Source: Bacteroidales bacterium UBA5235
Lineage (GTDB): Bacteria; Bacteroidota; Bacteroidia; Bacteroidales; VadinHA17
DNA: 6,433 nucleotides
Reading direction: 5' to 3'
Assembly: GCA_002409145.1 (NCBI GenBank)
Contig: DHUL01000073.1
Coordinates: 1-6,433 of the forward strand
Made by a program: the position numbers and the translations under genes. The stretch's first letter is position 1; every line of letters starts with the position of its first letter. The notes beneath the pieces are model-generated. The model saw only the letters and a list, made by a program, of their open reading frames with translations, was not told the DNA's origin and searched no databases. Positions 1 through 6,411 of the stretch are shown piece by piece.

Positions 1-130
1 CCATCTCACTTCCCTTGGCAGATGAGATTCCTGTAAGGACGAGGCTGCCGGACTTTGAAACGGATGGTTTTTCCTCACACGCAACCAGTAAGAATAAGGA
101 GAGGACTATAAATACCGGAAGACTTTTCAT
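1..130 (-). CDS. N-terminal fragment of an unidentified lipoprotein (cut by window edge)
   Basis: The frame opens at an ATG (128-130) and stays open for 43 codons to the left edge, so the C-terminus lies outside the window. It starts MKSLPVFIVLSLFLLVAC: a Lys near the N-terminus, a hydrophobic core at residues 4-17 and a good lipobox (L15-V16-A17-C18). This predicts signal peptidase II cleavage and lipidation at Cys18. Two Glu follow the Cys directly, then K-P and a Ser-rich linker. Acidic residues close to the lipidated Cys are a feature of surface-export signals in several Bacteroidota, so outer-face placement is possible but unproven. An SD-like AAGGTG ends 4 nt before the ATG, and the nearest upstream in-frame stop is at 152-154 with no other ATG between. 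The mature domain is not recognisable from about 25 residues, so no function is assigned. It follows the YqaE-like gene on the same strand with a 103-bp gap and has its own promoter candidate. Confidence 0.8.
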   Translation of the reverse strand, partial: MKSLPVFIVLSLFLLVACEEKPSVSKSGSLVLTGISSAKGSEM

Positions 131-164
131 AGCACACCTTATAAAAGTTACTTAAACAGACAGT

Positions 165-172
165 CAAATATA
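165..172 (-). promoter_or_regulatory. Bacteroidota-type -7 element (TATATTTG) for the lipoprotein gene
   Basis: Read on the minus strand, the sequence is TATATTTG, an exact match to the TAnnTTTG -7 consensus of the Bacteroidota primary sigma factor. Its last base is 35 nt upstream of the lipoprotein ATG, which would leave a leader of roughly 25-30 nt. No clear TTTG/TTG -33 element is found 19-21 nt upstream; the best is a CTG at a 17-nt spacing. The rest of the 131-233 gap holds no gene and only a weak CGGG-TTAG/CTTA-CCCG style 4-bp inverted repeat without a T-tract. Confidence 0.5.
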
Positions 173-233
173 TAAAATATTCCGCTTTTCAGGCCGGGCT
201 TACCCGATTCAGGGAGAAGGCTGACAGCGAATA

Positions 234-386
234 TTATTTTTTGTTGTTGATTATCAGAGCTCCGATAACGCCCGGGACCCAGCCGCAGAGGGTAAGGAGG
301 AAGATAATTAGGAATGATCCGCACCCTTTGTCAACAACCGCAAGAGGAGGGAAGAAGATGCAGACCAGGACACGCCAGATACTCAT
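234..386 (-). CDS. YqaE/Pmp3 family (UPF0057) small membrane protein
   Basis: A 50-residue protein is encoded from the ATG at 384-386 to the TAA at 234-236. It has the family pattern: a first hydrophobic segment (about residues 3-18) containing F-F-P-P-L-A (11-16), a short loop D-K-G-C-G (19-23), and a second hydrophobic segment (24-46) with L-T-L-C-G-W-V-P-G-V-I-G-A-L (31-44). The family hallmarks, the PPLAV-like motif, the GCG loop and the LGWxPGxIxAL-like motif, are all present, and the length is normal for the family. Members (bacterial YqaE, yeast Pmp3) are two-helix inner or plasma membrane proteins linked to membrane potential and to salt or envelope stress; the molecular role is unsettled. 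The next upstream in-frame stop (420-422) leaves no other ATG, which fixes the start. No Shine-Dalgarno is seen; the leader is A-rich. The gene lies 117 bp downstream of the aminopeptidase on the same strand. Confidence 0.88.
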   Translation of the reverse strand: MSIWRVLVCIFFPPLAVVDKGCGSFLIIFLLTLCGWVPGVIGALIINNKK

Positions 387-391
387 TGTTT

Positions 392-419
392 TTTGCGATT
401 TGCGAATTTCGATTTCCGA
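392..419. repeat. Degenerate 7-bp tandem repeat (four units)
   Basis: Four contiguous heptamers read TTTGCGA, TTTGCGA, ATTTCGA, TTTCCGA on the plus strand. The first two are identical, and the other two differ from TTTGCGA at two positions and one position respectively. The array ends 5 bp from the start codon of the YqaE-like gene, so on the minus strand it forms most of that gene's A-rich leader. Similar heptamer repeats occur at 498-511 and 6412-6428. Confidence 0.7.
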
Positions 420-429
420 CTATAAAAGT

Positions 430-460
430 AAGAAATATTTCACTATTGTCTTCCCTGCAA
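430..460 (-). promoter_or_regulatory. Weak promoter candidate for the YqaE-like gene
   Basis: On the minus strand a TTG (458-460) is followed after exactly 20 nt by TATTTCTT (430-437). This fits the -33/-7 spacing of Bacteroidota promoters, but the -7 matches TAnnTTTG only partly (final T instead of G and one internal C). It lies 44 nt upstream of the start codon. An alternative -7, TACTTTTA, overlaps just downstream. This is an inference from motif and position only; cotranscription with the aminopeptidase is the alternative. Confidence 0.25.
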
Positions 461-472
461 CCCGGCTCCTTC

Positions 473-488
473 TCCGCCAACTGGCGGA
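473..488. repeat. Perfect 16-bp palindromic sequence after the aminopeptidase gene
   Basis: TCCGCCAACTGGCGGA has two perfect 7-bp arms (473-479 and 482-488) around a 2-bp centre. It lies 16 bp beyond the aminopeptidase stop codon. As RNA on the minus strand it could form a GC-rich hairpin, but no U-tract follows, so a standard intrinsic terminator is not supported. A REP-like intergenic element or an mRNA 3'-end stabiliser is equally possible. Confidence 0.6.
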
Positions 489-497
489 TCGGCCCTC

Positions 498-511
498 TAT
501 TGCCTATTGCC
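498..511. repeat. 7-bp tandem duplication spanning the aminopeptidase stop codon
   Basis: TATTGCC occurs twice in direct tandem (498-504 and 505-511). On the minus strand this reads GGCAATAGGCAATAG, and the aminopeptidase TAG stop (504-506) lies across the unit junction. The final Gln codon and part of the preceding Arg codon are inside the repeat, so unit gain or loss would change the last residues of the protein. Confidence 0.65.
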
Positions 512-3062
512 TGAACAGATAATCCGCCGCCTGCAGTATCTTCAGTTTCAGGTCTGCAGGGTAATCCGGGTGCTCCTCCAGGAACTTCTCCACCGTGGCC
601 CGTGCCTCGGGGGAACGGTGACCGGCAAGGGTTGCGGAAATCCAGCTTCCGGGGAAGAAGATGTCACCTGTAGCCTTTATTTCTTTAAGCATTTGCAGGG
701 ATGGCAGAATGTATCTTTCTGATCTCTCGGCAACCAGGGGGTGATGCAGGTAACCCAGCGCCTCGAGCACCCATGGCTCGCGTTCACGATTGGCCGGGTC
801 CCGGAGACTCTCGAAGAAGGCATCCCGGACCGTGGTGTCGGCAGACACTGCAGGTGTCACGAAATCGAACCGTGCAAGCCTCTCTTTTCCTGCGATCCGT
901 TCGCGCTGTTCCGCAATTATGCGGCTTGCATCGGGGTGGCCCTTCAGTCCCAGTGTCAGCGAGAGGGTGCACAGCTCATCTTCACTCAGATTCAGAGTGC
1001 CTGGAAGTGTGAGGCTCTTCCAGACACTTGCAAGGTAGTTCAGACCAGCGGGTGTGACGGTCACATTTCTTAAAGTACTGAACCATGCACGTTTTTCGGC
1101 AGGACTCTCTGCCGAAACCATTTTGTTTTTCAGCATTGTCTCTGTCTCCGGCGCAAGCGAATCCCTTTCCTCCGCGGTGAGCCAGTTCCACCAAACTGAC
1201 GAGAATCTGCCAGACAGATAGTTACGCAGTTGCAGGTCCGTTATTGACTGTAAATCACGAAACGCAGTGGCATGGAAATCAGCCGGCCTGATTACTCCGT
1301 TGACAAGATTTTCATACATGTTTATCCAGAGGATCCCCTTCAGCAGCGGATCATTCAACTCCGGGAGACTGACAAGAAGATATCCGGCGCTAAGACTGTC
1401 AAACAGGAAAGTCCCGTAAGCCCTTCCCGAGATGTCAGGAATAATGCACAACGGCTTTCCCACGGTGGTGATATGGGAATCACGTTCCGCCGTCTCCAGG
1501 CCGGCAATGACAGTGTCAGATGCAGTGATCACCATTGTTTTCATTGTCTGCGGCCAGTGCCGGAGTGTTCCGGCAGGATCATCCTCTTGAAATGAAATCC
1601 TGTAACCGTCTTCCTCTTCGATGACCGGCGTTATGACCGGCATACCTGCCTCCCTGATCCACATCCTGCTCCATTCTTCCAGGGGCTTTTGCGATGTCTC
1701 TTCAAGTATGGCAACCAGGTCATCCCAGCGAGCATTGTCCCAGGAATACTTTTTCAGATATGCTTGCAGTCCTTTCTTCAGGTTCTCCTCGCCGGCCAGC
1801 TGCTCGAGCTGCCGCATCACTATGGGCGCTTTGTTGTAGATGATATCTCCGTAGAGCGAGCCGGCATCCTTCATATTGCCCAGTTCCTGAATGACCGGGT
1901 TGGTGCCGCGGGTACGGTCGACCTCATAGGCATCAGGATAGCGTGAGAGGAGAAACCGCAGATCATGGTTTATGTCGGGAAAATCCGGCCCTGCAATCTT
2001 ATCCGACATATAACCGGCAAACACCTCCTTCAGCCAGACGTCATCGAACCACTTCATTGTCACCAGATCGCCGAACCAGATATGCGATGTCTCGTGGGCA
2101 ATCAATGAGGCCCTTGAGAGCTGTTCGTTAAGGGTGGGAGAGGTCTCGAGCATCAGTGAGGAAGCCTTGTAAAATATTGATCCCGGGTGTTCCATCCCGT
2201 TGTACTGGAACGGCGGCAGAAGCACAAAGCCGAATTTATCAAAGGGATATGGTATCAGGGTGTACTCCTCAAGCCACTTCAGGGCACTGTAATGAAGCCG
2301 GAAGATTTCATCCGCGTTTTTTTCGACATAACCCGGACGGGTCTCACGATGCAGCATTTCTATTTTCAATCCCTCAATCTCCTTTTCTACCAGTTCAAAT
2401 TTGCCTGCGGCGAAGGCAAACAGGTAGGTACTTATCGGCTTTGTTTCGCTGAAGAGAAGAGTGACCCTTCCATCCGTTGTATCAGCTGAAACGACGGGAT
2501 TGTTTGACATAGCCCTGTATGATCCGGGTATATCAAGTGTCAGTATGAACCGCCCTTTCATGTCAGGCTGATCGAAGCACGGGAAGGCTGTTGAAGCCCT
2601 GTCGGGAACGAATAGTGTATACAGATATTCATTGTTCCTGTTCAGTGAGAGGTCGCCGGCGCGGAAGCTGACTTCAATCCTGTTGTAGTGCCGGGCCAGG
2701 ATATCCCTGTCTATTACAATGTGGCCGTTTATAAGTCCTGGCTCGACTGGTTTCCCGTTTACGGCAACAGTTTTAAGGTAATCCCCGGGCACTTTGAAAT
2801 CGATCACAAGCGGTTCCCGGCCGGCAGTTCGTGTAAACTCAATCACTGCATTTCCTTCCACCGGTGTATTCTTCCCCGTATCGATCCTGAAAGTCAGCCC
2901 GTACCTGACATCCCTTACAGTCTCGTACCTGTATGTTGCCAGGAGTTTTGACACCCCTTCAGCCGTATAATCCTCCCTGTTCACACAGCTGCAGGAGGGC
3001 CCGATTGTCAGAATAAGCGCAAGAACTGGCAGGATGCGCAAGAATATTGGTCCGGATTTCAT
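504..3062 (-). CDS. Exported M1-family zinc aminopeptidase
   Basis: This 852-aa protein removes N-terminal residues from peptides. An N-terminal export signal (hydrophobic 6-20) ends in G-P-S-C-S-C (21-26); Cys24 or Cys26 could be lipidated, but neither has a canonical hydrophobic residue at -3. Residues about 45-230 form the M1 beta-saddle domain, with F-P-C-F-D-Q-P-D at 160-167. The catalytic domain (about 235-475) has the substrate-amine motif G-M-E-H-P (289-293, in place of GAMEN), the zinc site HETSH (323-327) followed after exactly 18 residues by Glu346, and the transition-state Tyr409 in IIYNKAP. The remainder (about 480-852) fits the M1 beta-sandwich plus helical ERAP1-like C-terminal domain, so the enzyme looks full length and active. 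WLKEVFA replaces the common WLNEGFA around Glu346. The ATG at 3060-3062 is preceded by a -7 element and gives the complete signal peptide. It is divergent from a Tricorn-type protease, suggesting joint peptide breakdown in the envelope. Substrate preference cannot be read from the sequence. Confidence 0.95.
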   Translation of the reverse strand: MKSGPIFLRILPVLALILTIGPSCSCVNREDYTAEGVSKLLATYRYETVRDVRYGLTFRIDTGKNTPVEGNAVIEFTRTAGREPLVIDFKVPGDYLKTVAVNGKPVEPGLINGHIVIDRDILARHYNRIEVSFRAGDLSLNRNNEYLYTLFVPDRASTAFPCFDQPDMKGRFILTLDIPGSYRAMSNNPVVSADTTDGRVTLLFSETKPISTYLFAFAAGKFELVEKEIEGLKIEMLHRETRPGYVEKNADEIFRLHYSALKWLEEYTLIPYPFDKFGFVLLPPFQYNGMEHPGSIFYKASSLMLETSPTLNEQLSRASLIAHETSHIWFGDLVTMKWFDDVWLKEVFAGYMSDKIAGPDFPDINHDLRFLLSRYPDAYEVDRTRGTNPVIQELGNMKDAGSLYGDIIYNKAPIVMRQLEQLAGEENLKKGLQAYLKKYSWDNARWDDLVAILEETSQKPLEEWSRMWIREAGMPVITPVIEEEDGYRISFQEDDPAGTLRHWPQTMKTMVITASDTVIAGLETAERDSHITTVGKPLCIIPDISGRAYGTFLFDSLSAGYLLVSLPELNDPLLKGILWINMYENLVNGVIRPADFHATAFRDLQSITDLQLRNYLSGRFSSVWWNWLTAEERDSLAPETETMLKNKMVSAESPAEKRAWFSTLRNVTVTPAGLNYLASVWKSLTLPGTLNLSEDELCTLSLTLGLKGHPDASRIIAEQRERIAGKERLARFDFVTPAVSADTTVRDAFFESLRDPANREREPWVLEALGYLHHPLVAERSERYILPSLQMLKEIKATGDIFFPGSWISATLAGHRSPEARATVEKFLEEHPDYPADLKLKILQAADYLFRQ

Positions 3063-3081
3063 GGCAGCAGTTTCTGGTCAT

Positions 3082-3089
3082 CAAATATA
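3082..3089 (-). promoter_or_regulatory. Bacteroidota-type -7 element (TATATTTG) for the aminopeptidase gene
   Basis: The minus-strand octamer TATATTTG matches TAnnTTTG exactly and ends 20 nt before the aminopeptidase start codon, implying a leader of about 10-15 nt. A convincing TTTG/TTG at the -33 position is missing; the nearest CTG is 23 nt upstream. No Shine-Dalgarno lies between this element and the ATG. Confidence 0.5.
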
Positions 3090-3127
3090 GTCAATGGTTT
3101 AGTATTGTCTTTCAGAAGTCAAGTATT

Positions 3128-3210
3128 ATCCGGCAGGTGAGGGCAGTCATGGCAACGTCTTTGGGTTTCAGCGGAACCTGGTTCTGACAGAAGGCACCAG
3201 GCTGCCGGAT
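3128..3210. repeat. Nested inverted repeats in the divergent intergenic region
   Basis: An outer perfect 9-bp inverted repeat, ATCCGGCAG (3128-3136) and CTGCCGGAT (3202-3210), encloses an inner perfect 6-bp pair, CCTGGT (3177-3182) and ACCAGG (3196-3201). The inner pair's right arm abuts the outer right arm. Inside the inner loop is a further odd palindrome, TCTG-A-CAGA (3183-3191). The block lies between the two divergent -7 elements, so it is outside both predicted leaders. It could be an operator array, a small structured RNA or a degraded mobile fragment. No flanking target-site duplication was seen. Confidence 0.45.
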
Positions 3211-3213
3211 CAG

Positions 3214-3224
3214 GGGTGTCACCC
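3214..3224. promoter_or_regulatory. Possible operator: 11-bp palindrome GGGTGTCACCC
   Basis: GGGTG-T-CACCC is a perfect palindrome around a central T, about 45 bp upstream of the protease -7 element. Its TGTCACC half (3217-3223) is repeated in inverted orientation as GGTGACA at 3249-3255, just upstream of that element. Paired sites next to a promoter suggest regulator binding, but no known regulator consensus is recognised. Confidence 0.25.
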
Positions 3225-3267
3225 TGCCCTGTGCTGCATAACATCCCAGGTGACAGAATGTACTTTT

Positions 3268-3275
3268 TATCTTTG
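3268..3275 (+). promoter_or_regulatory. Bacteroidota-type -7 element (TATCTTTG) for the Tricorn-type protease gene
   Basis: TATCTTTG matches TAnnTTTG exactly and ends 26 nt before the protease ATG, leaving a leader of about 20 nt. There is no clear TTTG/TTG 19-21 nt upstream. No Shine-Dalgarno precedes the ATG; the leader is T-rich then A/C-rich. Confidence 0.5.
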
Positions 3276-3301
3276 GGTTATTACCTTTTAACTCATACAC
3301 C

Positions 3302-6300
3302 ATGAAGAAAGTGCTCATTATTCTGTTCCTTGCAGCTATTGCAGGAACTGTCACAGGGCAGGGTCAGTCTGGCTTCCTGTCCGATCCGGCAATATCTCCG
3401 GATGGGTCAAAGATTGTATTTGTATATGAGAGCGATCTCTGGATGGCCGACCGCACCGGTGGAGCAGCGCTCCGCCTGACGGCGATGGCAGGAGAGGAGT
3501 CGGTCCCACGCTTTTCACCCGACGGGAAATGGCTCGCTTTCGCTTCCACACAGAACAGAAATGCCGATGTCTACCTGATGCCCGTAGAGGGCGGCAGCCT
3601 GGTACAGCTCACTTGGCACGACGCCAATGACTATCCCGACGGATGGTCATGGGACTCGAAGACAGTCTACTTCACTTCGGACAGGTACAATACCTTTGGC
3701 TCATATGCTGTTGCAGCAACAGGAGGTACCCCTGTGCGCCTGTTCTCTGACAACTTTTTTGACCAGGCACATAACATAGTTGAAATGCCCGGCAGCAACG
3801 GCCAGTCATTCTGCTTCACTTCATCATGGGAGAGCTACATGTTTCCCCAGAGGAAGAGATACAGGGGAGAGAATAATCCTGACATCGAGTTTTACAGCAA
3901 AACAACCGGAGAATACAAGCGTCTCACTGAATGGGAGGGGAAGGACCTCTGGCCGTCATCTGACCGCAATGGCAAACTCTGGTTTGCCTCCGATGAGGGC
4001 AATGATGAGTACAACCTCTGCACTTTCGAGAATGGCGTGAAGCGGCAGGTAACATCCTTCTCCACATCTATCCGCCGCCCGCAGGTCAGCGCCGACGGCC
4101 GGTTCGTGGTTTTTGCGCGTGATTACAGGATATGGACCTATGACGTCACAACCATCCAGAGTTCGCCCTGCGAGATCAGAGTCTGGTCAAATGAGAACCT
4201 TGCAACGGAAATAGGCTATAACAGCGCAGGAAAGATCACCGACTTCGACGTGTCCGGCGACGGAAAGAAGATCGCCTTCGTCTCCCGGGGAAGGCTCTTC
4301 GTCTCTGATGTGGCAGGAAAATTTATAAGGGAGATGCCAACAGACAAGTCCGAGAGTGTCCAGGAGGTAAGGTGGATGAAGGATAACGAGTCACTGCTCT
4401 ACACCCGGACTGTAAAAGGCTGGGCCAACCTGTTTACAATCTCAGCATCAAAGCCTGAGGCAGAGCAACAGCTGACAAAGTATGAACGGACGCTTCAGGA
4501 ACTGCTGGTAAGTCCGGATGGAGAAAGGGCACTTTTTGTAAGTGGTGACAGCCATATCGACCTCATTGACCTGAAGAGTTTCGAGGTGAAGAGCATCATC
4601 ACCGGAGAGTTCTGGTTTAGCGTCTCACAACCGCGCTTCTCGCCTGACGGAAGGTACATTCTTTATGCCTCCTACAGGAACTTCGAGCAGGATATTTTCA
4701 TCTATGACACCAAAGAGGCCAGAACTCATACAATCACCAACAACGGGGTGGATGAAACAGATCCATTCTGGTCGCCCGACGGCAGGTATATCTACCTTAG
4801 CGCCGACAGGTTCAATGCAGGTTTCCCGAGAGGGGGAGGGGTAAGCAAGCTGTATCGTATCCCTCTTTACCGCTTCAGCGAGTCACTACGCACTGAAGAA
4901 TACGGGAAGCTCTTTGCCAAAAAGCCCGCAAAGGACAGCCTGAAAGTAGATATCAGGATTGAAACAGAAGGCATTACTGACCGCTGGGAGCAGCTTGACG
5001 TAAAGGGCAATGAACAGTCGTCACCTCATGTGTTTAACGTCAGGGGTAAGACGATGCTGCTCTTCAACAACTCACCCAACCCGCGCGAGAGAATCCTGAC
5101 AAAGGTGGAGCTCTCACCGTTTGACCCGCCAAAGAGCTCCGCCATAGGCGATAAGGGGTTCAGCAGGCTTATAATGACCGGTGACAAATTCTATGCACTG
5201 ATGCAGGGCGATGTTTACGAGGTGAAGCCGGCAGAGGGCAAGGCTGACAAGATCACACTGTCAGCATCGTTCAGCAAGAACCTTCACGATGAGTTTGTAC
5301 AGATGTTCTACGAGAACTGGGCTACACTGGCAGAGCATTTTTATGACCAGGAATATCACGGGGTCGACTGGAAGGCGATACTTGCACGGTATGAACACTA
5401 CCTGCCCCTGATCCGCAACAGGGATAACCTCCGGACGGTACAGAATGACATGCTGGGCGAGCTGAACTCGTCGCATCTCGGCTTCAGCAGCCAGGGTGAT
5501 GAGGCCCGGCCTTTCTACAGGATGCAGACTAATGCCACAGGTATCATTTTCCGGGAAGATGATCCTTTTGTTGTTGAGGGATGGGTGGCGCGTTCACCGG
5601 CTGATCTGACAGATACGTCTCTTCGGGCCGGCGACAGGCTTGTGGCTGTTGAGGGCACACCGGTGGATGTGACAACTGACCGCGACAAAGTGTTCACCCT
5701 GCCGCAGCTTGAGAAGGAGATCACGCTCCGGTTTGACAGGAAAGGAAAGGAGTTTGACCTTACCCTCAAGCCGGTCAGTTCGGGTGCGCTGATAACACTG
5801 CTTTACGACGACTGGGTGGCTGAAAACAGGAGGATCGTCGACAGCCTTTCAGGAGGCAGGGTGGCATATGTCTATATGAAGGATATGAGCACACCGAGTC
5901 TCGAGAAATTCATGATTGACATGACCGGGATCGCACTGGGAAAAGAGGCGCTTATCCTCGATATCCGCAACAACAGGGGAGGCAATGTGCATGATGATGT
6001 AATAAGGTTCCTCTCGCAGAGGCCTTACCTCGAGTGGCAGGCACGCAACGGACAGCGCTCGCCCCAGCCTAACTTCGCGCCGTCAGGCGGCCCGATTATC
6101 CTGATGGTGAATGAGCAATCACTCAGTGATGCGGAAATGACCGCAGCCGCTTTCCGTCAGCTGAAGCTGGGAACGATTGTGGGCACGGAGACATACAGGT
6201 GGATTATTTTCACTTCGGGAAGACAGCTTGTTGACGGATCATATACCCGTCTGCCGGGCTGGGGATGCTATGACCTGCAGGGGAATGACCTGGAGAAGAC

Positions 6301-6409
6301 CGGGGTGAAGCCTGACATCTATGTGCGTACCACCTTCGGCGACATGCAGAAGGGGGTTGATCCGCAGCTTACGAGGGCGGTGGAGGAAGCGATGGGCGCG
6401 TTGCACTGA
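3302..6409 (+). CDS. Exported Tricorn-type protease (S41 family, beta-propeller and PDZ domains)
   Basis: This 1035-aa protein is close in length to archaeal Tricorn (about 1070 aa), which degrades peptides into very short fragments. It begins with a signal peptide (M-K-K, hydrophobic 4-15, probable cleavage near 19-22), so it is periplasmic rather than cytosolic. About 25-285 and 310-650 are two beta-propellers, with S-P-D-G-type WD40/PD40 repeats near 32, 72, 112, 263, 318, 404, 447 and 491. A helical C1 domain (about 655-735) ends in E-L-N-S-S-H, giving Ser724-His725. A PDZ domain (about 740-828) follows. The S41 core (about 835-1030) has the N-N-R-G-G-N loop (890-895), nucleophile Ser942 in S-L-S-D-A-E, and Glu998 in L-E-K-T-G-V-K-P-D. 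The Ser-His/Ser/Glu tetrad and its spacing (217 and 56 residues) closely match archaeal Tricorn (219 and 58), so activity is expected. The ATG at 3302 gives the full signal peptide. It diverges from an M1 aminopeptidase, the enzyme class that completes Tricorn digestion in archaea. Confidence 0.94.
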   Translation: MKKVLIILFLAAIAGTVTGQGQSGFLSDPAISPDGSKIVFVYESDLWMADRTGGAALRLTAMAGEESVPRFSPDGKWLAFASTQNRNADVYLMPVEGGSLVQLTWHDANDYPDGWSWDSKTVYFTSDRYNTFGSYAVAATGGTPVRLFSDNFFDQAHNIVEMPGSNGQSFCFTSSWESYMFPQRKRYRGENNPDIEFYSKTTGEYKRLTEWEGKDLWPSSDRNGKLWFASDEGNDEYNLCTFENGVKRQVTSFSTSIRRPQVSADGRFVVFARDYRIWTYDVTTIQSSPCEIRVWSNENLATEIGYNSAGKITDFDVSGDGKKIAFVSRGRLFVSDVAGKFIREMPTDKSESVQEVRWMKDNESLLYTRTVKGWANLFTISASKPEAEQQLTKYERTLQELLVSPDGERALFVSGDSHIDLIDLKSFEVKSIITGEFWFSVSQPRFSPDGRYILYASYRNFEQDIFIYDTKEARTHTITNNGVDETDPFWSPDGRYIYLSADRFNAGFPRGGGVSKLYRIPLYRFSESLRTEEYGKLFAKKPAKDSLKVDIRIETEGITDRWEQLDVKGNEQSSPHVFNVRGKTMLLFNNSPNPRERILTKVELSPFDPPKSSAIGDKGFSRLIMTGDKFYALMQGDVYEVKPAEGKADKITLSASFSKNLHDEFVQMFYENWATLAEHFYDQEYHGVDWKAILARYEHYLPLIRNRDNLRTVQNDMLGELNSSHLGFSSQGDEARPFYRMQTNATGIIFREDDPFVVEGWVARSPADLTDTSLRAGDRLVAVEGTPVDVTTDRDKVFTLPQLEKEITLRFDRKGKEFDLTLKPVSSGALITLLYDDWVAENRRIVDSLSGGRVAYVYMKDMSTPSLEKFMIDMTGIALGKEALILDIRNNRGGNVHDDVIRFLSQRPYLEWQARNGQRSPQPNFAPSGGPIILMVNEQSLSDAEMTAAAFRQLKLGTIVGTETYRWIIFTSGRQLVDGSYTRLPGWGCYDLQGNDLEKTGVKPDIYVRTTFGDMQKGVDPQLTRAVEEAMGALH

Positions 6410-6411
6410 TA

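Noticed and set aside
181..215. Intrinsic terminator after the YqaE-like gene
   Set aside because: Only a 4-bp CGGG/CCCG pair with a 4-nt loop is present and no T-tract follows directly on the minus strand.
392..511. CRISPR array
   Set aside because: The repeats are 7 bp and contiguous, without spacers, and there are no cas genes in the window.
241..522. A 93-codon plus-strand open frame at the left
   Set aside because: It is antisense to the well-supported YqaE-like gene and the aminopeptidase 3' end, and its product has no recognisable features.
3128..3210. Known riboswitch or a MITE
   Set aside because: No riboswitch consensus is recognised, the block lies outside both predicted leaders, and there is no target-site duplication; kept only as unexplained inverted repeats.
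3112..3354. An 80-codon minus-strand open frame across the divergent intergenic region
   Set aside because: It overlaps the start of the protease gene and both its promoter element and the inverted-repeat block, has no signal peptide or recognisable domain, and no promoter or ribosome site of its own.
504..6409. Frameshift or inactivation in either large gene
   Set aside because: Both frames are uninterrupted, of normal family length, and keep all catalytic residues that can be checked by eye.
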